A stretch of 64,000 nucleotides of DNA from Haloarcula halobia (GCF_029338255.1 NZ_CP119787.1:744001-808000); one strand, 5' to 3'; shown: positions 44,954 through 54,469, counted from the stretch's first letter. Numbers and translations: made by a program. The notes: generated by a model not told the origin, from the sequence alone.

Positions 44954-45664
44954 ATGCCGTTCGACTCGCTTCTCGAGGCTGTCGCCGACGCCCGGAAGAC
45001 CATCATCATCTACACGCCGACTGACGCCGGGACCGAGCTCGCCGAGCGCTTCTCGACGCGGAACGCGTTCGTCCTGGTGCGCCAGTCACCAGCGGCCGTC
45101 CCGGCCGGGTTCGTCGTCGTCCGTGACGGCGACGAGTTCCTCGGCGCCCTCGCGCTCGAGGACCTGCTTTCCTTTCTCGCGCCGACCGTCCACCCGCCGT
45201 GGGAACTGGGCGAGACCGACTCCGGGTACCGGGCCATCTTCGACCTGCTCGACGACACGCTGTTCGTCTCGCTCGACCGCCGACAGCTGCTCGCGACTTC
45301 TCGCGAGATCGAGGACCGGGCCTGGCGGGTCGGCCGGGGGACGCTCCGGGCCGGGTTCCAGCGCCGACGGGCGTTCGAGCGCCAGCGCGAGATGTACCGC
45401 GAGCTGGCCGCGACGACCGACCTCGACGTCCACGTCTACCTGCGGGCGGACACGGTCGACGACGACTTCGACCCGGGGCCACTGACCCTCCACACGGCCC
45501 CGGCCGACACCGTCGGCCGGTACTGGTTCCTCCTGTTCGACGGCGGCGGGGACGCGCTCCAGGCCTGTGGCCTCGTCGCCGAGGAGTACAGTCCGGACCG
45601 GTACCGCGGGTTCTGGACCTACGACCCGACGCTGGTCGCCACCGCCACCGACTCGCTCCCCTGA
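44954..45664 (+). CDS. DICT sensory-domain protein
   Basis: 236 residues. Contains LEAVADARKTIIIYTP, FVSLDRRQLLATSREIEDRAWRVG-type sequence and the C-terminal GFWTYDP, all typical of DICT domains found with HTH regulators in haloarchaea and cyanobacteria. Acts presumably as a ligand or redox sensor for the adjacent wHTH protein. GTG 44945 is an alternative start 9 nt upstream. Confidence 0.8.
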   Translation: MPFDSLLEAVADARKTIIIYTPTDAGTELAERFSTRNAFVLVRQSPAAVPAGFVVVRDGDEFLGALALEDLLSFLAPTVHPPWELGETDSGYRAIFDLLDDTLFVSLDRRQLLATSREIEDRAWRVGRGTLRAGFQRRRAFERQREMYRELAATTDLDVHVYLRADTVDDDFDPGPLTLHTAPADTVGRYWFLLFDGGGDALQACGLVAEEYSPDRYRGFWTYDPTLVATATDSLP

Positions 45665-46149
45665 GAGACCGCCTCACGCCGGGGCGCCACGCCGAGTCCG
45701 GCCACCCGACCGTTCCCGACGATGGCTACCGGCGTGTGTCCGGTCTGCCCGAGAACGTATCGGGAACCGGACCATTTCACCGCCCGGCGTACTGCCGGCA
45801 TCTCCACTTGCTGGACGTTGAGAATCGGTGGAAAGATTCACTCGGGATAGAAGTAACATATTCCGTAGGTTATTTACCGCGCGATGCGATACACCGACAC
45901 CGGCAGGAGGTTGGGTCGGCGACCCCGTCGGGCCGACGCGCTCGCGGGGCTCGCTGTCATGCACATGCCAGTTCGGAGTCACGAACCGGGCTCCGTCCGG
46001 ACCAAACTGTGCCTGCCGTGTCAGTCAGAGGACGTCAGTCAGCAGGCGATGGGGTGACCCCCATCGTTTCCTCACTCGCGTACTTCGACGGTCCCGCGCC
46101 GTGCCAGCGGGGGGCCGTCCCACTCCACTCCATGCACTCGCCCGCCCAG
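45665..46149. other. Intergenic region
   Basis: No supported gene. An AT-rich patch at 45835-45885 (ATAGAAGTAACATATTCCG) lies inside otherwise GC-rich DNA between two convergent genes; its function is unknown. Confidence 0.45.
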
Positions 46150-46839
46150 TCACGACTGGTAGGCCCGCTCTATCTCCGCGACGGCCTGGGGGATGACCTG
46201 CCGTTCGGCGCGACGCATCGACCGCAGCGCCTCGTCGGTAAACTCCACCGAGAACGACGGGAGCGCCCGTGCGAGGCCGCCCAGGACGTCGCCGGGGTCG
46301 ATGTCCAGTTCGAAGGTGAAGACGCTTCGCTCCTCGTGTAGCGGCGCGCTGAACGCCAGATGTTCCTCGACGAGGTCGACGGCGGCCGTCCGGCCGTAGG
46401 CCTCGGCGACGGCGGCGACGAACTCGTCGCTCTCGGCGTCGACGATGGGAGCGATGTCGTCCCCGAAGGCGCGCTGGCGGGCCAGCAACCGGTCGCGGAC
46501 CGCCTGTCGGCGCTCGTCCCGGACCCCCTCTCGCAGGGCGTCCCAGTAGATGTCGTGTGCCAGAATCTCGTCGGCGTAGGTCTCGAAGGGCGCGTCGCCG
46601 GCCGCGTAGTCTACGACCGTCTCGAACTGTCGACTGATGGTCCGCTCGTAATCTGTGAGCCTCGGCCGGACGACGTGGCGCTCCAGCGGGCGGCTGTTTT
46701 TCAGCAGTTTGCTCACGACTTTACTCCCCCCACCCCGTGACCCCCGGATGACGGCGGCCACGTCGAAGGCGTCGTACGTCTCCTCGACGAGGTCCGCGAG
46801 GTAGCGTTCGAACCCACGTTCGATGGCACGTCGTGTCAC
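46150..46839 (-). CDS. Conserved haloarchaeal hypothetical protein
   Basis: 229 residues, soluble, alpha-helical with high Arg and Glu content, beginning at GTG 46839 (RRAIERGFERYLADLVEETYDAF). The RGSRGGGSKVVSKLL loop near residue 33 could bind nucleic acid or phosphate. No family recognised with confidence. Probably co-directional with the mgsA gene upstream, separated by 41 bp. Confidence 0.65.
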   Translation of the reverse strand: MTRRAIERGFERYLADLVEETYDAFDVAAVIRGSRGGGSKVVSKLLKNSRPLERHVVRPRLTDYERTISRQFETVVDYAAGDAPFETYADEILAHDIYWDALREGVRDERRQAVRDRLLARQRAFGDDIAPIVDAESDEFVAAVAEAYGRTAAVDLVEEHLAFSAPLHEERSVFTFELDIDPGDVLGGLARALPSFSVEFTDEALRSMRRAERQVIPQAVAEIERAYQS

Positions 46840-46880
46840 ACCTGCCTTTCAGGACCGGACGATAGTAGCCCTTGCGGCGG

Positions 46881-47261
46881 TCACGCCGACCCGCGGCGCT
46901 CGAGGCCGTCGAGGACGAACTCCGCTGCCGCCCGGGTCGTCGCCATCGGCACGTCGTGGACGTCACAGATGCGCAACAGCGCCGTGATGTCCGGTTCGTG
47001 GGGTTGGGCGGTCAGCGGGTCCCGGAGGAAGACGATGGCGTCTACGGCCCCGTCGGCCACCTCGGCGCCGACCTGTGCGTCCCCGCCGATGGGCCCGCTC
47101 TGTTTTCGTTCGACGTCGAGCTCCGTCTCGTCGATGATGCGCTGGCCGGTCGTGCCGGTCCCGACGAGTTCGAACGTCGAGAGGAGCTCCTCGTACTCCT
47201 GGACCAGATCTATCATCTCCGGTTTCTCGTCGTCGTGGGCGATGAGCGCGACGCGCGTCAT
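46881..47261 (-). CDS. mgsA: Methylglyoxal synthase
   Basis: 126 residues. Family landmarks: [44 protein letters not shown] and the C-terminal [11 protein letters not shown]. It converts DHAP to methylglyoxal plus phosphate, a bypass used when sugar phosphates build up. Asp residues in the [11 protein letters not shown] segment are the catalytic ones by family knowledge. ATG 47261 matches the family start. Confidence 0.94.
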   Translation of the reverse strand: MTRVALIAHDDEKPEMIDLVQEYEELLSTFELVGTGTTGQRIIDETELDVERKQSGPIGGDAQVGAEVADGAVDAIVFLRDPLTAQPHEPDITALLRICDVHDVPMATTRAAAEFVLDGLERRGSA

Positions 47262-47366
47262 GGCCCGACTGTGGCGGGGCACGAGTAAAGGTGGTCGGGT
47301 ACGGCGGGCCGCCGGCGCGTCGTCGCTTTCCGCCGTCGGCCGCTGGGCCCCGCCGCGCGAGCGTGG

Positions 47367-48026
47367 CTACTGCAGGTGTGACTCGACCAGTCGCCCCCCG
47401 CCGTTCGCGAGCGTGTTCTCGAGCAACGAACGCGTCCCGCGGCGCAGTCGTTCGGAGGCCGCCTGACTCGAGATGCCGAGGTCGTCAGCGAGGTCCGACA
47501 GCGAAGCGTCCCGGGGGACGGTGAAATACCCCTCGTCTAAGGCCAGCAAGAGCACCTCCCGCTGGGGGTCGGTGACGCCGTACTGGGTCGGTACCTCGGC
47601 GTCCTCGGTGAACGACTGGATGTCGACTTCGACGCCGCTGTCGGCCAGTTCGTCCCTGAACGCGAGCACCGTCCCCTTGTTCGGGAACTGGGCCCTGACG
47701 GCCCACGAGTCGTCCTGCCGTCGGGCGCCCTCGAACACGCTGTTCCCGCCTACGAGGCCCCGTCCCATCGTCGTCACGACGTGGTCCTGGGTGTCAAGCG
47801 AGTACAGGTGGCCCGGCCGCGTCGTCGAGACGTGGGTCATCCCGCCGACGCTCCCGTCGGCGGTCAGTGCCTCCTCCAGGCTCCCGCGGTCGACCGACCC
47901 GAACGCGACCACCGTCCGGCACCCGTCGCTGGCACAGTGGAGCTGCCGGATGCGGGCGGACGCCTCGGGGAGTTCGACGGCCGTGTGCTGGAGGAACGAG
48001 GCCGGGACGTGAAAATCGACTATCAT
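47367..48026 (-). CDS. Bat-type HTH-10 transcriptional regulator
   Basis: 219 residues. The C-terminal HTH-10 domain is plain: VTDPQREVLLLALDEGYFTVPR, then LSDLADDLGISSQAASERLRRG. The N-terminal 150 residues form a haloarchaeal sensor region of unknown ligand. Regulates unknown targets. A GATAAAAC box about 27 nt upstream of ATG 48026 supports the start. Confidence 0.88.
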   Translation of the reverse strand: MIVDFHVPASFLQHTAVELPEASARIRQLHCASDGCRTVVAFGSVDRGSLEEALTADGSVGGMTHVSTTRPGHLYSLDTQDHVVTTMGRGLVGGNSVFEGARRQDDSWAVRAQFPNKGTVLAFRDELADSGVEVDIQSFTEDAEVPTQYGVTDPQREVLLLALDEGYFTVPRDASLSDLADDLGISSQAASERLRRGTRSLLENTLANGGGRLVESHLQ

Positions 48027-48113
48027 GTTCTCTTGTGGGGGGTGAACCGTGATAAAACCCAATCAACGAACCAACACGTTCGGGCAGGGGCGGCTCCGGG
48101 CCGCCAGACGCCC

Positions 48114-48578
48114 TCAGTCCAGGTTCTCGTGCTGGTAGGACCCCTCGTAGGTCCCCTCGTGAGCGGCCTCGGCCAGCACGAGCTGCGCGATGCGGGCGCC
48201 CGTCTCGAGTTCGATCGGGTGATGCACCTCGAGCAGTCCCTCGCCACGCCCCTCGTAGCCCGCGTCCCAGACGGCCGTATCCAGCATACAGGAGTTGCGA
48301 AGCAGCGACGAGCGCGGGTAGAGGAAGCCGACGTGACCCTCCGGGACGACGACCTGGTCGGCGTACTCGACGACGTAGCCACCGGGGTCGAGGTGGTAGA
48401 CGCCGTCGTCGGCCTCGCACTCACGCCGCTCGCCGATGGTCTTCCCGCCACGTTCGATGCGACCCGGTTCGACCTGTTCGTAGACCGCCTCGAGCGTCAG
48501 GTCCACGCCGTTGGGCTGGACCTGCGAGTCTCGAAGTCCCTCGAGTCGTTCCGCGACGAACTGCCCGCTCTTGAACAT
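48114..48578 (-). CDS. dut: Deoxyuridine 5'-triphosphate nucleotidohydrolase
   Basis: 154 residues of the archaeal dUTPase/dCTP-deaminase fold. QPNGVDLTLEAV near residue 21, YPRSSLLRNSCMLDTAVWDAGYEG with the catalytic region, and HHPIELETGARIAQLVL. It hydrolyses dUTP to dUMP and keeps uracil out of DNA. Length and motifs fit the short archaeal form rather than bacterial Dcd (about 190 residues). Confidence 0.88.
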   Translation of the reverse strand: MFKSGQFVAERLEGLRDSQVQPNGVDLTLEAVYEQVEPGRIERGGKTIGERRECEADDGVYHLDPGGYVVEYADQVVVPEGHVGFLYPRSSLLRNSCMLDTAVWDAGYEGRGEGLLEVHHPIELETGARIAQLVLAEAAHEGTYEGSYQHENLD

Positions 48579-48719
48579 ACCGCCGGTCCGACCGGCCGAC
48601 CGATAGGCTTGCCGGTCTTCGCTACGCTGAATCGCCGGACGGCCGCGGGAGAAACTGCACGCAAAATAGGGAGGAATACGCGGGATTTATACGCGCGCGC
48701 CGTCGATTGTCGAACTGTT

Positions 48720-50693
48720 ATGGGACAGACACTCACGGAAAAGATTCTCGACGACCACCTCGTCGAAGGGGAGCTGACACCCGGCGAGGAGATCGGGATC
48801 GAAATCGACCAGGTGCTCACACAGGACACGACCGGGACGCTCGTCTGGCTGCAGTTCGAGGCGCTGGGCCTCGAGGAGGTCCAGACGGAACTGGCCGCCC
48901 AGTACTGTGACCACCAGACCTACCAGTTCGACTTCAAGAACACCGACGACCACCGCTTCCTGCGCTCCGCGGCCGGCACGTTCGGGGCCCACTTCTCGCG
49001 ACCGGGCAACGGTATCTGTCACAACGTCCACAAGGAGAACTTCGCCGAGCCCGGCAAGACGATGCTCGGTTCGGACTCCCACACGCCGACCCCCGGTGGC
49101 CTCGGCGAACTCGCCATCGGGTCCGGTGGCCTCGACGTCGCCGTCGCCATGGGTGGCGGCCCCTACTACATCGAGATGCCCGAAGTCGTCAACGTCCGCC
49201 TCGAGGGCGAGCTCCCCGAGTGGGCGACCGCGAAGGACGTCATCTTAGAACTGCTCCGTCGCCTCTCGGTGAAAGGCGGCGTCGGCAAGGTACTCGAGTA
49301 CACCGGCCCCGGCGTCGAGACGCTCACCGTCCCCGAGCGGACCACGATCACCAACATGGGGACCGAGCTCGGTGCCACCTCCTCCATCTTCCCGACGGAC
49401 GAGAACACCAAGGACTACCTCGAACGGCTCGGCCGCGAGGACGTCTACGAGGAAGTCGTCCCGGACGACGACGCCGAGTACCACGACGAGATCGTCGTCG
49501 ACCTCTCGGAGCTGGAACCGCTCATTGCCACGCCGTCGATGCCCGACAACGTCGTGCCCGTCAGCGAGGTCGAGGGCGTCGACGTCGAGCAGGTCATCAT
49601 CGGCTCCTGTACGAACGGCGCCTACGAGGACATCCTCCCGTCCGCGAAGATGCTGGAGGGCCGTAACATCGACAAGAAGACCGAGATGATCGTCGCCCCC
49701 GGCTCGAAGCAGGCCTCCGAGATGCTGGCCCGCGAGGGCTGGACCGCGGAGATGATGGCCGCCGGCGTCAACTTCTCCGAGGCGACCTGTGGTGCCTGTA
49801 TCGGCATCGGTCACGTGCCCGCGAGCGACTCGGTGTCGCTGCGGACCTTCAACCGCAACTTCGAGGGCCGTTCGGGCATCGAGGACGACAACGTCTACCT
49901 CTGTTCGCCCGAGGTGGCCACCGCCGCGGCGCTCAAGGGTGAGATCGTCGACCCGCGCAACCTCGCCGACGAGCTTGGCGACCTGGAAGCACCCGGCCTG
50001 GAGATGCCCGACTCGTACATCGGCAACTCGGAGTCCGACCTCATCGCGCCCGACGAGGCCGTCGACGACGAGCTCATCAAGGGCCCGAACATCGGGGACG
50101 TCCCGCTGAAGGACCCGCTCGAGTCCGAGGTCGGCGGTGAGACCCTCCTGAAGATGGAGGACAACATCACCACGGACCACATCATCCCGGCCACCCAGGA
50201 CATCCTGATGTACCGGTCGAACGTGCCGAAACTGTCGGAGTTCACGCTCTCGCGCGTCGACGATACGTTCGCCCAGCGCGCGCTCGACGCCGACGGCGGC
50301 GTCCTCGTCGCCGGCGAGAACTACGGCCAGGGCTCCTCGCGCGAGCACGCGGCCCTCTGTCCGATGTTCCTCGGCATCGAGGCCGTCTTCGCCCAGAGCT
50401 TCGCCCGCATCCACAAGGCGAACCTGTTCAACTTCGGTATCGTCCCGCTCGAGATCGACGAGGAAACCTACGAACGGATCGAGCAGGGCGACGACATCGA
50501 GATCGTCGACGACGTCGCCGAGGCCGTCCGCGACGGCGCCGAGGAGTTCACCATCCGCATCAACGACGACTGGGAGGCGACCGCGACGCTGGACGCCTCG
50601 CCGCGCGAACGCGAGATCCTCGCCGACGGCGGCAAGCTGCCCCACACGAAGATGCAGCACGACGAGGGCGGCGCCGCGCCCGCCGACGACTGA
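48720..50693 (+). CDS. acn: Aconitate hydratase
   Basis: 657 residues. Iron-sulfur ligand cysteines in GSCTNGAYED and CGACIGIGH (C-x-x-C), substrate residues in SDSHTPTPGGLGELAIG, and the swivel-domain GENYGQGSSREHAALC motif. Interconverts citrate and isocitrate in the TCA cycle. ATG 48720 is the first Met of the conserved MGQTLTEKILDDHL start; a GATTTATAC box at about 48683 lies upstream. Longer frames to 47781 are antisense to the neighbours. Confidence 0.95.
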   Translation: MGQTLTEKILDDHLVEGELTPGEEIGIEIDQVLTQDTTGTLVWLQFEALGLEEVQTELAAQYCDHQTYQFDFKNTDDHRFLRSAAGTFGAHFSRPGNGICHNVHKENFAEPGKTMLGSDSHTPTPGGLGELAIGSGGLDVAVAMGGGPYYIEMPEVVNVRLEGELPEWATAKDVILELLRRLSVKGGVGKVLEYTGPGVETLTVPERTTITNMGTELGATSSIFPTDENTKDYLERLGREDVYEEVVPDDDAEYHDEIVVDLSELEPLIATPSMPDNVVPVSEVEGVDVEQVIIGSCTNGAYEDILPSAKMLEGRNIDKKTEMIVAPGSKQASEMLAREGWTAEMMAAGVNFSEATCGACIGIGHVPASDSVSLRTFNRNFEGRSGIEDDNVYLCSPEVATAAALKGEIVDPRNLADELGDLEAPGLEMPDSYIGNSESDLIAPDEAVDDELIKGPNIGDVPLKDPLESEVGGETLLKMEDNITTDHIIPATQDILMYRSNVPKLSEFTLSRVDDTFAQRALDADGGVLVAGENYGQGSSREHAALCPMFLGIEAVFAQSFARIHKANLFNFGIVPLEIDEETYERIEQGDDIEIVDDVAEAVRDGAEEFTIRINDDWEATATLDASPREREILADGGKLPHTKMQHDEGGAAPADD

Positions 50694-51082
50694 CGGTACG
50701 TCGAACCACCGCATTTTTCGCCGGCCGACCCCGGAGCGGCGCGGCCGTCGGCCGCTGTGCCGTGTCGGGTCGCGGTCTGTCGCCGGTCCGCGCCACTGGC
50801 GGGTCAACGCGCCCAGCGCCGTCGCTGTGAGGGTCTCTGTCGGTACACTGGTCGTCGCGTTCGCTCGAGAGGGGGGGATACTGAAAGAGGGGTGGGGGTG
50901 GGGGTGGTGGCACCCAAAGTGGGTGCACTCTGAGCTTCGACGGTGATACGTATCAATCTTGCGGCCCGCAGGGGGGGCGTTCACTCCCCACGCCCGACTA
51001 TCAATCGTAAGAACGACCCGTCGGCACCGTGGTGCTCCGGCCGGCGACAACATCTATGTAGGCACCCGTCCTACGTCGGGAC
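50694..51082. other. Intergenic region with G-rich tract and hairpin
   Basis: Between aconitase and the acetyltransferase gene. A run of G blocks separated by single T (about 50889-50909) is followed by a perfect 6-bp stem GCACCC-AAAGT-GGGTGC (50910-50926). No gene is supported. Confidence 0.55.
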
Positions 51083-51568
51083 GTGACGACGACCGCGCCC
51101 GACGACGCCGTCGAGGTGCCCGCCATCCGTCAGGCCCGGCGGGCAGACCTGCTCGAGATCCACCGCCTCGAGCAGTCCGCGTTCCCCCAGCCCTGGCCGT
51201 TCTCGGCACTCGAGAGCTATCTGGGCGAACCCGGGTTCCTGGTCGCCGAGACGGACGACGAGACCCTGCCGGCGGTCGCGGGCTACGTCATCGCCGACAC
51301 GGTTCCCAACCACGGCACGCCGCTGGGTCACGTCAAGGACCTCGCGGTTCGGCCCGAGTGCCGCCGGCAGGGGGTGGCGACGGCGCTCCTGTCCCGCGCC
51401 GTCGCGGTCATCTCTGCGGCCGGCGCCGGGTCCGTCAAGCTCGAGGTCCGGGCCGACAATCACGGCGCTCGCCGACTCTACCGGCAGTTCGATTTCGAAC
51501 ACCGCAAGACCATCCCGAACTACTACAGCAACGGGAACGACGCGCTCGTGATGGTCCGCCTGCTCTGA
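51083..51568 (+). CDS. rimI: RimI-like N-acetyltransferase (GNAT)
   Basis: 161 residues. GNAT fold: IRQARRADLLEIHRLEQSAF, QPWPF, LAVRPECRRQGVATALL with the acetyl-CoA loop, VKLEVRADNHGARRLYRQF and a C-terminal YY motif. Matches ribosomal-protein or N-terminal acetyltransferases of the RimI/ArdA-like archaeal type. Starts at GTG 51083, with no usable ATG upstream. Confidence 0.88.
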   Translation: MTTTAPDDAVEVPAIRQARRADLLEIHRLEQSAFPQPWPFSALESYLGEPGFLVAETDDETLPAVAGYVIADTVPNHGTPLGHVKDLAVRPECRRQGVATALLSRAVAVISAAGAGSVKLEVRADNHGARRLYRQFDFEHRKTIPNYYSNGNDALVMVRLL

Positions 51569-51623
51569 GCGCCACCGCGAGACCCGGCCAGATTTACGCC
51601 TCCGGCCCTACGGGTACGACACG

Positions 51624-52046
51624 ATGGGGTACGCTTGTCCAGTGTGCGACCAGCCACAGGCCGACGCCGAGCACCTCGCGAACCACCTCGCCTTCACCGC
51701 GCTGACGGGCGGTGACGACCACGAGGCGTGGCTCGACGACCGCGTCCCCGACTGGGGCCAGCTGGGCGAGGCCGGCCTCGCGGACGTCGTCGTCGAGCAC
51801 GCCAGCGAGGCCGACTACCCGCAGGTGTTCGAGGACACGACCGGCGGGCACGAGGGCCACGGTCGCGAGCACGCGCACGGTCCCGGGCACGGCCACGACC
51901 AGCGGTCGCTCTCGGACGCCGACCGCGACGTGCTCGCGGAGGCCCGCGACCTGACCGAAGCGATGCTCCGGGACGACGAGGGGACCGACCGTGGAGAACC
52001 GGGCGACGGAGCGCCGAACGAGCGGTCCGGAGACGAAACCGAGTAG
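51624..52046 (+). CDS. DUF5810-like zinc-finger protein
   Basis: 140 residues. The N-terminal YACPVCDQPQADAEHLANHL looks like a C2H2-type finger with CxxC and HxxxH, followed by an acidic, His-rich tail (HGREHAHGPGHGHD). Probably binds zinc. I associate it with the haloarchaeal DUF5810 family; the next gene is the usual DUF5809 partner. Confidence 0.8.
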   Translation: MGYACPVCDQPQADAEHLANHLAFTALTGGDDHEAWLDDRVPDWGQLGEAGLADVVVEHASEADYPQVFEDTTGGHEGHGREHAHGPGHGHDQRSLSDADRDVLAEARDLTEAMLRDDEGTDRGEPGDGAPNERSGDETE

Positions 52047-52070
52047 TCCCGCGAGGTCCTACCGCCGTCC

Positions 52071-52484
52071 ATGGAGACAGAGGGGCAGTTCTCGCCGACG
52101 ACGGCCGAGGCGGCGCGCGAGCGCTACGAGGCGCTCGGGCCGACCGCACAGGTCGTGGTCAAGGAAGTCGCGAAGGCCATGGGTCTGGACGCCGACGAGT
52201 ACCGCAAGCGGATCACCGGCGAGGTGGTCGAGACCGCGCGTGACGTCCTCTTTGCCGAGTCGCTCGCGGTCACCGTCGGCACCCGCGCGGAGTTCGAGGA
52301 CTGGCGCGCCGACGCCGACCTCGAGGTGACCGTCGTCGGCGCCGAGAACGTCGACAACGTGGCCTGGCACGCCGCACCCTTCGCCGGGGAGGCCGTCGCC
52401 GCGACCTACCAGGGCGAGCGCCGCGCGGCCGTCGGGACGCTCCGACGGCAGGCCTTCGGTCGCATCTACGACGGGGTCGTCTGA
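52071..52484 (+). CDS. DUF5809-like protein
   Basis: 137 residues, soluble. Contains TAQVVVKEVAKAMGLDADEY and FAGEAVAATYQGERRAAVGTL. Conserved in haloarchaea beside DUF5810; function unknown. Its last base overlaps the next ATG, so the genes are coupled. Confidence 0.78.
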   Translation: METEGQFSPTTAEAARERYEALGPTAQVVVKEVAKAMGLDADEYRKRITGEVVETARDVLFAESLAVTVGTRAEFEDWRADADLEVTVVGAENVDNVAWHAAPFAGEAVAATYQGERRAAVGTLRRQAFGRIYDGVV

Positions 52485-52891
52485 TGCGGCGGGTCACGCG
52501 CGACCTCCTGGTCGGCCTCACGGTGGTACTCGTCCTCCTGCTGGCGCTGGGGGCGGTCCCGAGTCTGCTCAAGTCCGGCGACCCCTTCTACGTCGTCGCG
52601 ACGCCCGTCGACGACCAGAGCTCGAACGTCACGGCGGTCAACAGCACCGCCCTCGACGCCCAGTTCTACCCGTTCACGGCGACGGCGCTGTCGAACGCGA
52701 CGGCCGACGAGGCGGGCCGGTCGGGACCCTACTGGCGCGGCCCGGTCGGACTCAAGGGCGCGTTCACCCACTCGCCGTTCGACGAACACGACGCCCTCAG
52801 CCAGCAGTACCCCGCCGCGACCGACGGCGAGCAGGTCCGGGTCCGTCACAACGGCACGCTTTACCACGTCGCGGTCACACAGCCGGTATGA
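52484..52891 (+). CDS. Single-pass membrane or secreted protein of unknown function
   Basis: 135 residues: one N-terminal membrane segment (LLVGLTVVLVLLLALGAVPSL region, residues 6-26), then a hydrophilic extracellular domain rich in Asn/Ser/Asp. No domain recognised. Overlaps the NUDIX gene start by 4 nt. Confidence 0.7.
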   Translation: MRRVTRDLLVGLTVVLVLLLALGAVPSLLKSGDPFYVVATPVDDQSSNVTAVNSTALDAQFYPFTATALSNATADEAGRSGPYWRGPVGLKGAFTHSPFDEHDALSQQYPAATDGEQVRVRHNGTLYHVAVTQPV

Positions 52892-53430
52892 GCCGCGACC
52901 CGTCCCACGAGTGGCCCGTGGTCGAATCCGAGGCAGAGTACGAGACCGGCTGGTACACCGGCGGCTACGACCGCGTCCGCCAGCCCGACGGCTCCGAGAA
53001 GGACTACTACTGGGCCGAACTCCCCGACGCCGTCGTCGTCGTCGCGACGACCGGCGACGAACTGGTCATGGTCGACCAGTTCCGCCCGACCATCCGCGAG
53101 CAATGTCTGGAACTCCCCGCCGGCATCGTCGAGGACGGCGAGTCCTACACGACCGCCGGCGCCCGCGAACTCCGCGAGGAGACCGGATTCGACCCCGCCG
53201 GCGTCTCCCTGCTCGAGGACTTCTACTGCTCGACCGGCGTGTTGCGTCATCGCCGGGGCATCGTCTTCGCCGAGGGCCTCGAACCGGTCGAGGCGGATCT
53301 GGACAGCAACGAGTTCCTCGAGGTGACGACGGTTCCCGTCGACGAGGCGCTCGAGGTGGCCCGGCGCGAACCCGCCAACGACGCCACCATCGAAGGCATC
53401 CTGCTGGCGCGCGCCGAGGGTCTCCTGTGA
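52888..53430 (+). CDS. NUDIX hydrolase (ADP-ribose pyrophosphatase-like)
   Basis: 180 residues. The NUDIX box is complete: GIVEDGE, then SYTTAGA, then RELREETGF. Upstream MVDQFRPTIREQCLELPAG and downstream EVTTVPVDEALEVARR fit ADP-ribose or nucleoside-diphosphate-sugar pyrophosphatases. Metal-dependent hydrolysis of a nucleoside diphosphate linkage is expected. Followed by a decayed homologous copy at about 53444-53820. Confidence 0.9.
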   Translation: MSRDPSHEWPVVESEAEYETGWYTGGYDRVRQPDGSEKDYYWAELPDAVVVVATTGDELVMVDQFRPTIREQCLELPAGIVEDGESYTTAGARELREETGFDPAGVSLLEDFYCSTGVLRHRRGIVFAEGLEPVEADLDSNEFLEVTTVPVDEALEVARREPANDATIEGILLARAEGLL

Positions 53431-53443
53431 CCGACCGATCGGC

Positions 53444-53820
53444 CTGAACGACCTCCCCTTCGTCGACCAGCACCGCCCCCGCACGAACCGGCACGCTGGA
53501 ACTGCCGACCGGCGGCGTTGAACCCGACGCGTCCCCCGTGTGGCCGCCCGCCACGAGCTCGAAGCGGAGACCGGCTACCGCGCCGGGACGCTGACCCCAC
53601 GTCGAGTCCTGTTCTGTCGGGGCGGCTCCGGTACTACCGCCACGGCTTCGTCGCGACGCCCCTCACGTCCGGCGACCCCGACCCGGAGGACGACGGGGAC
53701 GTCGAGACGGTCACCGCGCCAGTCGACGCGGCGCTGTCCCGGGCGCGGGCCGATGGACCGCCCGTGGAGAACGCTCTGGCGCCGCCCTTGCTCGCCCGGG
53801 CCGACGGTCTGGTGTCGTCC
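53444..53820 (+). pseudogene. Decayed NUDIX gene copy
   Basis: Pieces of the intact upstream gene recur in shifted frames: PFVDQHRP and LELPTGGVEPDAS, then RHELEAETGYRAG (NUDIX-box remainder), and finally VETVTAPVDAALSRARADGP and LLARADGL matching the intact C-terminus. Frameshifts and missing central sequence prevent translation as one protein. A tandem duplicate that has decayed, immediately before the rhodanese gene. Confidence 0.7.
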
Positions 53821-53856
53821 GAAGACCGTTTACGCGTCGACTGCTATCGGTGCCAC

Positions 53857-54207
53857 ATGGACGGTGAAATCGGCCTCGAGGAACTGAAAACGCTCCTCTC
53901 TCGGGACGGCGTCCGCGTGGTCGACATCCGCTCGCCGGCCGCCTTCGCACGCGGCCACATCCCCGGCAGCGAGAACGTGCCCTTTCCCACGCTCGTCGGC
54001 GACGTAGAACGGTTCACCGGCACAGACCACGTCGTGACCGTCTGCCCGCACGGCGAGTCGAGCGTCCAGGCCGCCCGCCTCATCGCCTCCTACGAGGGCT
54101 TCGACGGCGACGTCGAGAGCTTCGCTCCCGGGCTCGACGGGTGGGACGGCCCGCTGGAGGCTGGCGGCGACGAGACCGCCGACGAGGGCCCCGAAGCCCC
54201 GTTCTGA
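53857..54207 (+). CDS. Single-domain rhodanese (sulfurtransferase)
   Basis: 116 residues: VVDIRSPAAFARGHIPGSENVPF and VTVCPHGESSVQAA with the catalytic Cys in CPHGESS. Such proteins transfer sulfane sulfur. ATG 53857 gives a normal rhodanese N-terminus; the longer frame to 53518 reads into the decayed NUDIX copy. Confidence 0.85.
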   Translation: MDGEIGLEELKTLLSRDGVRVVDIRSPAAFARGHIPGSENVPFPTLVGDVERFTGTDHVVTVCPHGESSVQAARLIASYEGFDGDVESFAPGLDGWDGPLEAGGDETADEGPEAPF

Positions 54208-54280
54208 GCGGTCCGGCGCGCCGTCGCTCAGTGTTGGATCGTGGTGGCTCGGTCGAAAACGCTCTCATCACACGGGGCTG

Positions 54281-54370
54281 AGCGGGGGTAACATCTCGTC
54301 ATCGCCACCATCACCTGGTATCCCTTCATCGGTGAAAAGTTCGTCTATTATCGAGTCGTGATTGAGAGTA
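54281..54370 (-). pseudogene. C-terminal remnant ending GDDEMLPPL
   Basis: On the minus strand this reads SIIDELFTDEGIPGDGGDD then EMLPPLSPV and stop. The 30 nt at 54281-54310 match 59733-59762 with one mismatch, and the encoded end GDDEMLPPL is shared. The parent protein is not recognised. Confidence 0.5.
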
Positions 54371-54461
54371 GCGCGAGAAGCAACGGCACTCCGGCTCGAC
54401 CTATAACAGAAACCGACCACCAAAATGAGTTAGATGGGCCCACTCGATGAATCTGAAAGCA

Positions 54462-54469
54462 GGTATGTC
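54462..54469. repeat. Target-site duplication, left copy
   Basis: GGTATGTC immediately outside the left inverted repeat of the IS; the identical right copy is at 55539-55546. Confidence 0.93.

Noticed and set aside
49245-51053. Minus-strand frame of 602 codons
   Set aside because: Antisense to aconitase, whose iron-sulfur motifs are unambiguous.
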